Shown one piece after another: positions 23,368-34,285 of a DNA stretch of 64,000 nucleotides. Below the pieces are notes generated by a model, which made no database searches, was not told the origin of the DNA, and was given only the letters and a program-made list of their open reading frames with translations. Both the position numbers and the translations under genes were made by a program. The stretch is from Zonotrichia leucophrys gambelii. Lineage: Eukaryota > Chordata > Aves > Passeriformes > Passerellidae. Each line of letters opens with the position of its first letter. The first letter of the stretch is position 1. The stretch is taken from NCBI RefSeq assembly GCF_028769735.1, contig NC_088169.1, positions 38,664,729 through 38,728,728 on the forward strand. The letters run 5' to 3'.

Positions 23368-25460
23368 CAGTATATGGCACAGAAAGATCATTCAGAGTGC
23401 TGTGCTGAGGAAATGGCATGCTGTTTGTTTATTAATAACAACAGAAAGGTCAAATATTGCTCCTTTTGCTATCAGTGGTATGTTCTGTCTGCTACTGTCC
23501 CTAGAAAATTCCTAGGGCATTAAGGGAATGAAGGTCATGTTGTAAGTTCATATCAAAAAGATGATGCTTCAAGATGTTACTTAGGAAATTATAGGCGGAA
23601 TGAGTACATTTTGTAATTTGATTATAAATGATGTGTGTCATGGATCACAAGGTCAAAGGCATTGGAGAGAATTCCTTCCAACTTTAACACATTTGACTGG
23701 TATTTTTATTTTAACATTTATAAATAAAATGCCAAGACTGTGGTTTTTGTAGAGTGCATGCAACAAGGTTGAAATTTTTCAGTCAGCTGGTGCTACATGA
23801 AGGTCTACAAAGGTCCCTTACTTTCTCTGTGCATTTCCATTTCAGGCCAGCTCACTCATGTGGAGCCCTCCTCTTGTTGGGACCTTGTTGCATGTGGGGC
23901 AAATCAGTAAAGCCTTTTTTTTTTCCTCCCTGGTAACAATGTGGAGGATTCTGTGCTCTTTGTCAATTAATATTATTCTACTGACAGTGAGAGGGTTTTC
24001 TCCACTGTTAGGAATATGACTGCAGAGCAATGATGAGAAGTTTTTTTTCAAAATACTGGAATAGCAGAAAGAGAGAAGTCATGAAGGGAGAAAAAGTATT
24101 TAAAAGATTGTGACTACTCAATTCAGAAAGGATATGGAGACTAAAGAGTGCAAAAGGATGAAAAAGGTAAATTGAAAGCTCTGATTACTCAGAGATGCAG
24201 GGGCAAGCAAAGTAAAGGGCAACAAAAAGAAAAGCAAATTAAGTATTGGTACTGCAAGAAACTCCTGTAGATCAACAATTCAAATGGATATCAGTACTGA
24301 AATGATTTAGGGTTAAAAGGTTTATACAAAGTACAAAGCAGTCAGACACACAGCAGAGATTAGAAAGAAGCACCAGTAACTGGGCTGGTACCTCAGCCGT
24401 GGCCTTCAGTGCTGGGAATCCACCTCTGAGACTTTGGAAAATTCCATATCTCAACACTTTGAGGCATTAGCCAAACCTTAATTATTACTGAGGGATTAGA
24501 AAGATTTTATTTTTTTCTCCAAAAGAGTAATTTAATAATTGCCAATTTCATGATTTCTTTTGTCCTTAACTGAAGAGCTCTGAGGGTGCTGCTGTAGGAG
24601 ACTTTCCTGGAATAGTCACACCACCAGACAGGCCTGTCTTACTGTTTCTGGGCTGTGCTGGAACACAAGCTCTGTGTGTTTAAAATGGAGCTCAAGCCTA
24701 TTTAGTAGTGCAGTGTGATAATTACAATGTCACCACAATGCTCCTGAAATAGGATTTAAAATTCTGCAAACTCTCACAGCAGCTTTCATGGGACCAGATG
24801 CTTCAGCTCAATCTGTGTTGACTCAGCTCAAGTGAAAACTGCTTGAAGTTTTTGCAGTTGACAAGAAAGAAGTTGCTGTCTTCAGAAAAGAAAAAAAAAA
24901 AGTTTATTTTTAACCTTCTTTTACAGATTTAAGAAAGCACAACTTTATTTTATGAAATTTTTTTTTAAAAGATTTACACTATTCTGTGTGAACATAAACA
25001 TTGAACTGGCTTTATAATCAATAAAGTGGACAAAAAAAGTGTTTGCTTTTATAGATTTAGACATTCTGTTCAGTTTTGTAAATATTTATCAAACACATGT
25101 GACCAGATTTCAGTTGCAGAATCATAAAAAACAGGTTAAATACCTCTCCTGGTTTCCAGATCTGTCAGTAAGCTCAGTATATCTCTCCCTCATCCATGTA
25201 GCTCCTTTCAGCTGGAGTGTAGCTTGTCAGAGACAAAGCAAAAATGACAAGCAAACATAATCTCATGTGACTTTAATCATTCAGGCTTTCCATCATTTCA
25301 TGTGTGACGTTATCTGAGTGCAAAATGTAAGAAGATATTTGTTACTGTAAGTTCATTTGTTATTGATACTTTCGGAATTTCATACAGTGCTTTTTGGGGG
25401 TTTGGATTTGTTTGAACGAAGGGATCATGACTTCCCTGTCAAGTGTCGTTGAGATGTAAA
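23368..25460. other. Non-coding sequence
   Basis: No gene or transposon recognised. A short A-run lies at about 24888-24901, and AT-rich low-complexity sequence surrounds 24955-24970. Confidence 0.5.
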
Positions 25461-25717
25461 TCATTGATTCCTTAGAAAGAACAAACATGATTTAGTCATT
25501 GATGATTCACTCTGAACTATATATGACCAATATTCTTGAAAGGCTTCTCTTTTTTGCCTTTTTGCTTCTGTTTTGAGTTGGTAAAAATTGGAATAATTTT
25601 TATACAATAAGTCATCCGAGCTTCCTGACAGTTCAGATAATTTTTGTAGCGTTCTGTCATCCGAACGACTTGATGCATTTGGTATGAATAGAGATGGGAA
25701 CATTTTGTAAGTTATAA
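25461..25717 (-). CDS. Candidate terminal coding exon of an unrecognised gene
   Basis: On the minus strand a frame of about 84 codons follows a good splice acceptor: 'aattatcttgcag' ends at 25718 with a branch-like TGAAT upstream. The frame runs to a TGA at 25461. The first in-frame Met is at 25703. The predicted peptide is Ser/Asp-rich near its start (SSRSDDRTLQKLSELSGSSD), then basic and likely helical (KTEAKRQKREAFQEYW), then ends in LFFLRNQ. Four CpGs sit in the Ser/Asp-coding part, unusual in this CpG-poor background. I cannot name a family. There is no signal peptide, no clear membrane segment and no strong internal donor, so a last exon, a retrocopy fragment or chance are all possible. 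No AATAAA is evident just downstream. Confidence 0.28.
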
Positions 25718-28700
25718 CTGCAAGATAATTTATTCATACAGAGAAGGCATTGTGTTTGATAACTGATAAATTTCATTCTGTTTTCATGATAAAAGCAAAA
25801 AATGTGTGTGTGGATTGCAGCTGCTCGCTTAATAGTGTTAGTGATGACTAAGGAGTGAATGGATCTTTCTGTGGGTTATATATTCAGTTTAAAAGCTCTC
25901 CACACTCTGCCTGTAACACTTAAAAAAAAATTAAACAAGAGGCCATGGAAGAGAGACCTTTTTCTTTTTAAAACACTTACCTCTTTTAGAGGGATATAAC
26001 AGCTAGGTAAGGATCAGGCGTGAAGTATTTGAACAGTATCTCTAGGAATAATTTTAAAAGTAAGCACTGAATGTCGTCTGTATTTAAATGAAACTAAGTA
26101 TTATGTTTATTTATCCTAAGAGATTCTCATTTAGGAAACTATGAAGGGAAGGGTTGAATATTTAGCTCACACTAATTGGGAGCTTGCTTGGAATTATGAT
26201 AATTATTAACAACTGAGGGAAGTAGCAAGACAGAACTTTTTTCTACATACACTGGGGGTTAGTGCTTCCTAAAATTGAGCTTTGACTGAAACAGTGATAG
26301 CCTACATAAAGACACAGTCCTCAGGGCATTTGAGTTGTTTCTTAGCCTGGGAATGACTACTGGCTCAGCAAAATTCTAAGTGTATGCTTATCCTTTGTCT
26401 CACTGATGGTGTCTTGTGTACATCATATTTACACCTTCTCTTTAAGTGGAACGGCAGAAAAAGCCCAGAAAGAAGGAGAAGAGAGGTGAGTCCTAAAGAT
26501 AATCTCCACCAACTGCCCTAAAACTCAAACAAAAAAAAGGAGAAATTTCAGAAAATGTGGGCTTGGGTGTTTTGGGGTTGGGTTTTTTGTTTTGTTGTGG
26601 TTTTTTGTTTGTTTGTTTTTGTGGGGTTTTGTTTTGTGTTGGGTTTTTAGTTTTGGGGTTTTTTTTTGTTTTGTTTTTGGTTTTTTTTGTGTTTTTTTTT
26701 TTTTTTTTTTAAGGCAAACACAATCTCAGAGTAGAAGAAAAACCTTTTATCACATAAGCCCAGAGTTTTCTTATAATCTCCAGGGAGGATGAGGTGTTTG
26801 CATCACTAGTTTTCCTCCCTAGACCCAAGGGAGGGTAAATGCAAGGAACAGACATTGGCATTAAGGTGGCAATGGGAGATTTCTGCTTTTATTCGCTTGC
26901 ATGGGAATGGAGTCTGTCACAGATTTACCCAAATCCAGAAAATAAATCAACAAAGAAAACAAATTAACTGGTTGATTATGATGGGGATCAATTTTAAAAG
27001 AGAAACATGGAAAAATCCTACCACAACAAAAACATTCCCACGCCTTCCTCAGACCCTGAGCTTCATCCTGTGACCTGGCACATAACACCACAGACAGCCT
27101 GCATATTTCCTATTACTCACATTTTTCTTCATTCTGTGTTATCATAATAATTTAATACCTTGGCTACCTGAGGTGTAGGATGGAAAAATTATTCCCAACA
27201 TCTTGTAAAGCACATTATGTGGTCAAGTAGAAAGTGTCAAAACTGTATTGTTGAATACTTCAGTTGGGTTATTTTCTACAAGGCATTTTATTTTTCTTTA
27301 TATTTTCATGGCATTTTATTTTCCTTTATGTTTTCATAGCATTTTCATACCTTTCTTTCTTCACAGGATGTTAGCCTCTTGAGGTCCATTTGTATTTTCC
27401 ATAATACCTGAATGTCTTCTCAGTTTTACAAAAATAATATTTCTTTGGTGTTAAAAATGTTTGTTGAAGAAACCAAATGTTAAATACAATGGGATCTACT
27501 AGCTTTTGAAAGATCAGACTTGGACGAGAATTAGTGCAGACTGGCTGAGCTGTACAGGTTTATGTATGTGAGATGGTGATGTGTAAATGGTAGGGGAAAA
27601 GGAGAGAGACAAAGGATTTATAATAATAATAATTTTGTGACACTTTGACAGAAGGCATTTAAAAGAGTAGAAAAAACAATTGGTAATGTGAAAGTGGTTC
27701 TATCCATTTCCAAATCCTTTTGTGCCTGTTTGGTTTCATTATATAATGTGATACTCGAAGCATCCACTTATCTCTGGAAAAAATGGACATGTATGTGCTT
27801 CCAGGTCTGGAAGCAGTCCAAGGAAGTTTGGAAATAAATTGATTCTGGGAGAACAGCTACCTGTACATTCTGGTAGTGTTTCTCATCTTTTTCTTCCATG
27901 TGATTTTCATCTTCTCAGATGTTCTGAAGGATTCAAAATCTGGCAATGCAACAAGGCTGATAGCAGTGCTGACAGCAGTCAACACAGTAATTCTGTGACA
28001 GTGAAGGGCCTCAAATACTCCTGGAGAGATAACTCCAGAAAATGTTACTAGAAACCACAGTGCAAACTGAAAGTTGAGCACAGTTTAGCAAGCAAGTTAT
28101 TGAAGCGAAGGCTTCCAGCAGTCCGATTTCAATGTACTTGAAAGCTTAGTTTCTTGGTTCTGCCCAAGCACAGGGAAAATCCTGCTGTGTTGGTGATTTC
28201 TGTGCTTAGAACGTCTGCTCTGCCTGACCACGTGCAATGAGTCCCTCCGCCAAGTTCTCTCCTCTGTTTTGTAAGGGAGCAGCTCGGATATTGGTTCATG
28301 CACTCCAAAGCACCATGAGAGAACCAGAGCAATCCTTTTCAGCTGCTGATTTCTACATAAAAGTACAGGGGTTTAAAATGCTTGCTATGGCTGCCTAACA
28401 TAAAGTCATTTTGTAATTATGGAAAAGCTACACTGAACTACATGATCTTGATTCCAAAGCAGTTTGGACTTACAAGGAAAGAAGGAACAGATAACATTTT
28501 ACTGGCCTTTACTGCTTCTGTGGTCTGCAGATAACACTAAGATTACAGTCGTGAACAGAGCAGCTTTTCAAAAATACTAAATTTTTTCACATTAATCTCT
28601 ATTGAAAGTGTTAGAAGTTTAGTGTTTTTGTCAAGTAAATCATTGAATAGATACCATCTCATTTGTCATCTTCTGAGATAGCTGAGGCATGTATATGAAG

Positions 28701-31700
28701 TTTGAAGGATCTGTTAGCTCATACATTGCAATGTTGTGTTGACTGACAAAAGATTAAAAGACAAATAACAGTCCCAATCACTCAGCTGACCTCATTCCAT
28801 GTCATACAGTTATGGGAGACTGTATCTAGGCAACCTGTGCTATGATAATTGCATTGTTTAATAAAAAGATTGCAAAGGGGCATGTTTAGCTCCTGATACG
28901 AGTGTCAAGGTAGGGCATTGCCTACCATGGTCAATGTGTGCGTCTTTGTGCTGTGTGGATGTGAAACCAGAGCAAAGCCATTCCGTACAAAAGCCATAGC
29001 TTTAGGTGTCCCCAAGTGGGTCTGGCATAGGAGGAAGCAGTAAACACTGTCATTTCAGGCACCAGAATTGCTGGAAGAAGTGTAAAGGTGAGAAAAGGAT
29101 GACTTGCACCAATCTCTGGTGTTTCTGCCTTTGTCAAACAGCGTTGGTAGGAGGAGATGGTCCCATCACACAGAATAGCATTCTGCTGTGGCTGCTAGGA
29201 TGGGAGCCCCTATCACTCTTGTCTCCTGGAAACACAAGATCATTTCCTGTATTTCCATAGGGAATTACTTTATTATTACTTAATTAATGAAATAATTGTG
29301 ACTTTTATTTTCAAACCGCTAGAAAAAAGAGGTTTTTTGTTACTTTTTATCCTGCTAGACTGCTTTATGACTGGGTGCAGGGTGCTTTTTCTGGAAAGAC
29401 ATGTACATGTGCTTCTTCCTGATATAATTCTAACATTAAATTTGAATTCTTTTCATTGTGTCTTAAATCAGCTCTTTTCCCAAAAATAGCTTTAGTAATC
29501 TTTAAACACTCGCAGGACACTGACTTACTCCCCAAGAGAAGCAGCTATTTTATAGTGAATATATCTAGTTCTTTTTCACTCTAAACCATTTTGTGCTCCC
29601 TCTCATCCTCTTAATCTGATTTAGCTTTGCTCTTTAGGTAAGATGTTGCCACTAATTGAATCTGATGATTCAAAGGTAGTTACACTCAAGTGCTAAAGCA
29701 AGACACTCACCAATAGCTAAAGAAGGTGTTTTAGAAGGATAGGAAGTGATTCAGTCATCAAGAAAATCCTGAAAGGAATCACCTTTTACTTTACTAACCT
29801 AAAGTTCAGTGTCAGTAAACAACTTTATTTTTTTATACCCTTCAAAATTCAGGAGAGGCTGAGTTGAAAGTTACATACACATTCCATTTCTGCAGTAAGC
29901 TTGCAAGATTGTTTACATCTCCTTTATTTCAATATCCATACTAAAAGTTCAATTGTTATGAGTTTTTTCCATATAGGTAATTTGCAAATTTATTTTTATG
30001 GAGCGTCACTCTCTGATGAGGTGCAGCAACACTAAAGATATGGCAAATTCCGTATTCCATTCCATTGTTTATAATTTTTAATTTTTAAAAAATTAACAAT
30101 GTTTTGGAATAAACAGTTTCTTGCTTTTTTCTGTTAATTCAAAGGCTCCCAAGTGCTGCATGTGTCTTAGGTAAATCCACAATATTTCAATTTTTTTTTG
30201 TCTATCTGATATTTAGTTTGAAAGAATGTAGTTAAAATTAGAAAATATTTATTTTGGAGCTGAATCAGGAGTGGTTTTTGCCTAGTATCTTCACCAGTTC
30301 CATGGCAGATTTTATCACCAGAACAAGATTGCAAAGGCTACTGTATGGGAGTCCTAGAGAAAAAAAACTCCTTGGTCCTTTTTTCCCCTTCCTGGGTGGA
30401 AGGGATAAGATCCTCAGCAGCTACGAACAGCAGCAGTTATGCTGTAGCTTTGAACAGCATAAAATTATGTCAAGGTCCATTTTTGCACTGCAGAGAATTG
30501 AAAATATAGAGGTGCCATATATTCAAGAGCATATTCTAGTCCTTTGCAGAATGAGCCTGTTCAATCTGGGATAACAGTAACTATGTATGTGCCATTTAGT
30601 TGATCTGGACAGGAGTAGAATGTCAGATACTTAAGAAAATGCATCAATTTTGCCACATCCCAAAGCAAACAGCCTGTTCAGTGCATAGGCAGGCATCCCA
30701 GGAAGGGAAGATTATTCTTGTGCACTGTGGGTCTGATCTATATTTATGTAATGGACATTTGCCTATGGTTTTCTGAACATGTGGCAATGTGGACAGGACT
30801 CCTGTTTCTGTACTGACCAACCTGGGAAACACTCGGACTCCTCTCCTCTGGCTGTTGTATTTCTGTAATATCTAGGTGGAAAGAGAGGTGTGGGCAGAGC
30901 AGATCTACTCTGTGAGATTTATCTTGTGTCTTGCAGGACAGTGCTTGATATATAGAGGTGAGCCAGACAGAAAATTGCCACTTTTGCTTAATATTTAGGC
31001 AGGGAGCAACAGCACTGAAAGTGTCATTCATGTGGTGGGTCAGAAAATAAACAGCTTCCTGCAAATAAATAGGAGATTTTTAGACTTGGCTACAACTCTG
31101 TTTTGATGATATCAAAACTTTAGAATTAACTAATTCACTCTGAAAATCTGATATTTTCAAGAACTCAGTTGCAGCAGAGTTGTTTTATTTTTGTTTCCCT
31201 TAGTTAGTCAATCCTGAATTTTTAAACTTGGACCCTGATTGGTGCACTTTGGTTATTGATGTATAAAACTCTGCTTCTACTCTCACATGCTGAGGCCAAG
31301 GATAACACTGATGTGGTGAGTGAGTGAATCTCTGTTCTCAGAAATATTTTATCTGAGGCATTGCTGAGATAGATTATCAGTGCTTCTGGGGAGGTTTTTG
31401 CATTTCCGTCTATAATGTATCACATGTACTGATGTACTGATGTATCTGTCCTTGCTGTAGTGGACAGTATCACTTCTTCAGACAAGAACTTGATTTTTTT
31501 CTAAGACTTATTTTTTTTTGTCTAAAATAAAAAATAATGATTATTCTGGTCTAGCTCTAAGAAAGAAGAGTCTCAGCTCTAGTTAGTTATTCAAAGCCTG
31601 TTGACATCTGTGTTCAATAGCAAATAGATATGATGGGGCCAGTTCCTAAATTTTTCATGCCCTTGGTTCCCAGATGAGCTGGGTTCTTTAGATTCACATG

Positions 31701-33687
31701 CACAAGAGAACACTAAATAAGTACATTTAAGTACATATACATATAAATTTTTTTGTTCCTGTGTGGTATATAAAATATTTCATTATTTGCTTTGTGCAAA
31801 CTGAAAACTTAGCAAGAATATAAAAATGTTTTCAAGATATTACTTCCAACAAGCCTATGAGGGTTGTAAAAATGAAATATATCAGGTGTTGCATAAAAAC
31901 CAAACTCCAGGGGAGTTTGCTTTTGTATGCTTTTCCTTGTATTTTACCAAAATGCTGAGAAAATTGAGTGTTTATTAGTTTCCTGAAGAGGCCTATCCAT
32001 AGAAGGACGTCATTCCAAATTGGTAAAAATTCCTGAAAATATTTCTTTTCCACTGGAATAACAATAGTAAGGGAGACACTTGAGACATTTATTTTACTCT
32101 TGTGCCTTTTAGTACCCTAAATTCCAATGTAGATAAACTGAAATCTTGGTGAAGCAAAGAGGAAATGTTTTGCTACCTGGGTTTGTTCTGCATCTTCAAG
32201 AAAACGTGAGTCCTGTGAGTGGAATCCATTTTGCTTGATTTTTGAAATCTGTAAGGCTGAATGTTAACTATTTCCCCTAAGTCATTTAAACTAAGTCACT
32301 AAGAAGGAAAAGACAACTCTAGAAGGTGGTACTTGTCATGCCAAAATAGATAGCTGTGTTTTACCAAATGAATAATAATATAAAATGAAAATAATATGAA
32401 TGCCTTAATTTTTAAACACCTCAGCTAAGTTAGATGTAGTCCAACCTGAGTCAGGAAACTGTTCTTCTAGTTCAGTAGCACCCATGTGAGGAGTTCTAGT
32501 AATATTTTACCTTCAGTTGGGTAAACTTCAAAAAAACTTATTAATATGAAAGAAATAGCCATAGGTGCAGATAGACAAAAATCTGATTTTCCAGATTGCA
32601 AGGTCCCTAAAAAGTTCAGGTGTGTACAGCAGCTCTTTGCTGTGCCGGTCTGACTTGCTTTGCAGAGCCAGAGAGAAAGAAATGAATGCCTACAAAGGAA
32701 ATGGTGACATAATGAAGAGAAATGAGAATTTATCTAAATTAGCCCTTTATTACTGCTGGAATATAGATCAGCATTTAATCTGAGGGTCTTTTCTCATCAC
32801 CAGTGTGTCTGTGTTCCCAGAGCTCCTGCACTGCCACTGGCTCTTCTGCATCTGTGTTGGGCAGGAGGGCTGGGGAGGGCAGGGCAAAGGACTGTGGTGC
32901 CTTGGATTGACCTGAGCTTGGTTCAGACTATTCAGAATTTAAAACAGTGCCACAGCAGGAGAGGGGAGGGGAAAAGAAAACACATATGCACCCTCCATAC
33001 AGCAAGAGTAGGAGAAGGCAGCAGCAGTACCGTTCCCATACAGCTCTGAAGGGAACACTGTGTTTGGTTGCGCACCCAACAACATTGCTGCCCCTTCTCT
33101 GCCCCTTTGGGCCAGCACAGAATTGAGTCTAGTGCAGGAGCTGAAGTGGTCTGCCTGCCAGAGCCCAGGGACATGGCTTAGGGCACCTTCTGAATCAGAT
33201 AAGGCAGCAAACAGAAGCAGCTGGGATGTGTCTCTGTAGTTTAAGAGCTTCAATATGTAGTCACAGTACAAATGAATGATCTAGCCATATCGCAGTACAA
33301 ATGAGATTATTGGATTGTTACATTGTGATACTTGATTTTTCTTTATTAATGTATTTACTTGGAGGCTGCAATAGAAAACTCCTTTTAAGGGAGTACATGA
33401 GCAGAGATTTTACATAAAGACAGTGTGCCTTGTCTGTTGCTTTTAAGATATATTTTATAAAAAGGATTTTATCAAAAAATAAGTAATACAATGAGAAATT
33501 TTCTAGTCTGTGTGTCAGGTTTTCTGAAGAGAGTGATGTTTTTTTTATACTAATAGCAGTGATCATAGTTGGCACCTGAACATCAAATGAAAGAAGGTGC
33601 TCCAAAGGAAACCAGGAGGGATCAGTCACTCTCTATGATAGGTCAACTTATTCTTGCCTTACAGTCAGAATAAATCAGTTTTCCTCT
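25718..33687. other. Non-coding sequence with a G/T-rich block
   Basis: No named gene. It contains the G/T-rich block at 26559-26712, a short (ATA)n patch near 27622-27636, a CpG-retaining open frame at 28097-28303 (minus) and a possible micro-exon at 29059-29087 (plus). A GC-richer block at about 32800-33185 has no identified origin. Confidence 0.5.
26559..26712 (+). repeat. G/T-rich low-complexity block with G-quadruplex motif
   Basis: The stretch consists of T-runs and G-runs only, apart from rare C and A. At 26559-26582 four G-runs of at least three (GGG, GGG, GGGG, GGG) are separated by loops of 3, 6 and 2 bases, satisfying the standard G3+N1-7 quadruplex rule on the plus strand. The end is an interrupted poly(T). 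Confidence 0.88.
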
Positions 33688-34069
33688 TGTCAGAACCCAG
33701 GAAATTCCTCTGACTGCCCTGGAGGGCTCGAGCCTGCCCAGGGGGCTCAGAGACCTTGGCACAGAGCCCAAGACCTGTGTGCCTTCGATTTAGCCCTTGG
33801 AAAAAACAATTACCAACCTTATATGAAGAAATACATATAAAGTAGAATGATAGTGAATTTATCACAGGGTGAAAAACAGATTTTTTGGGGTTTTTAGAAT
33901 GGGGCAAGATGAAGGAATCTGGGCATGTCCAGCCTTTCTTCTTCTTCTTGGCCTCCATCTTCTGCTGTGATGTTGGCACTTTTAGATTGGTTTAGAGTAG
34001 AAGCTCATTGTCTAACATAGGTGATAGGTATTGGAAAGTAATTGTAAATATTGTACAGGTAGTTTTTAG

Positions 34070-34076
34070 TATAAAA
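34070..34076 (+). promoter_or_regulatory. TATA box of the solo LTR
   Basis: TATAAAA within 'tagtataaaaaactgcccc', at the position expected for the retroviral U3 promoter and followed about 95 bp later by a poly(A) signal. Activity is unknown. Confidence 0.5.
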
Positions 34077-34164
34077 AACTGCCCCAGGGGAGGCAGAATG
34101 CCTCTGACTGTCTTGCTGAGCAGATTTTGGCAGGGCAGGAGAAGGAATTTTATAGATAAGATAC

Positions 34165-34170
34165 AATAAA
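34165..34170 (+). terminator. AATAAA polyadenylation signal of the solo LTR
   Basis: Canonical AATAAA in 'gatacaataaacaacc', placed downstream of the LTR TATA box as in an R region. It could also end host transcripts read in the plus direction. Confidence 0.5.
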
Positions 34171-34285
34171 CAACCTTGAGACCAAGAAATGAAGAGCTCT
34201 GACTCCTTCGAGTGCCAGGCTGGGAAAAGAGACTCTGTAACACATCTCAGGGTCACTGACAAGATAAAGTCCCGAGATCCTCTCA

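Larger units (their letters stand above)
33688..34285 (+). mobile_element. Solo LTR of an avian endogenous retrovirus, plus strand
   Basis: The sequence matches a songbird LTR type that I recall from family consensus: 'cagaacccaggaaattcc' at the left, 'gatgttggcacttttagatt' near 33970, and 'gaattttatagataagatac' near 34146. LTR layout is visible: a TATAAAA box at 34070-34076 and an AATAAA signal at 34165-34170, about 95 bp apart, giving U3 and R on the plus strand. No internal retroviral genes flank it, so it is a solo LTR from recombination. Both ends are approximate and I could not define a target-site duplication. Frames of 83-104 codons inside it on the minus strand are spurious. Confidence 0.7.

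Noticed and set aside
22978..23515. Three long open frames (108-137 codons) of Leu-Pro-Ser-Phe or Glu-Gly-Arg-Lys repeats
   Set aside because: They are translations of the AAGG microsatellite, which has no stop in any frame.
24309..24325. 'tttagggttaaaagg', resembling a telomeric TTAGGG unit
   Set aside because: Only one unit, no array.
28800..28830. 'gtatctaggcaacc' as an RFX X-box
   Set aside because: Only the right half-site (GGCAAC) fits; the left half is poor.
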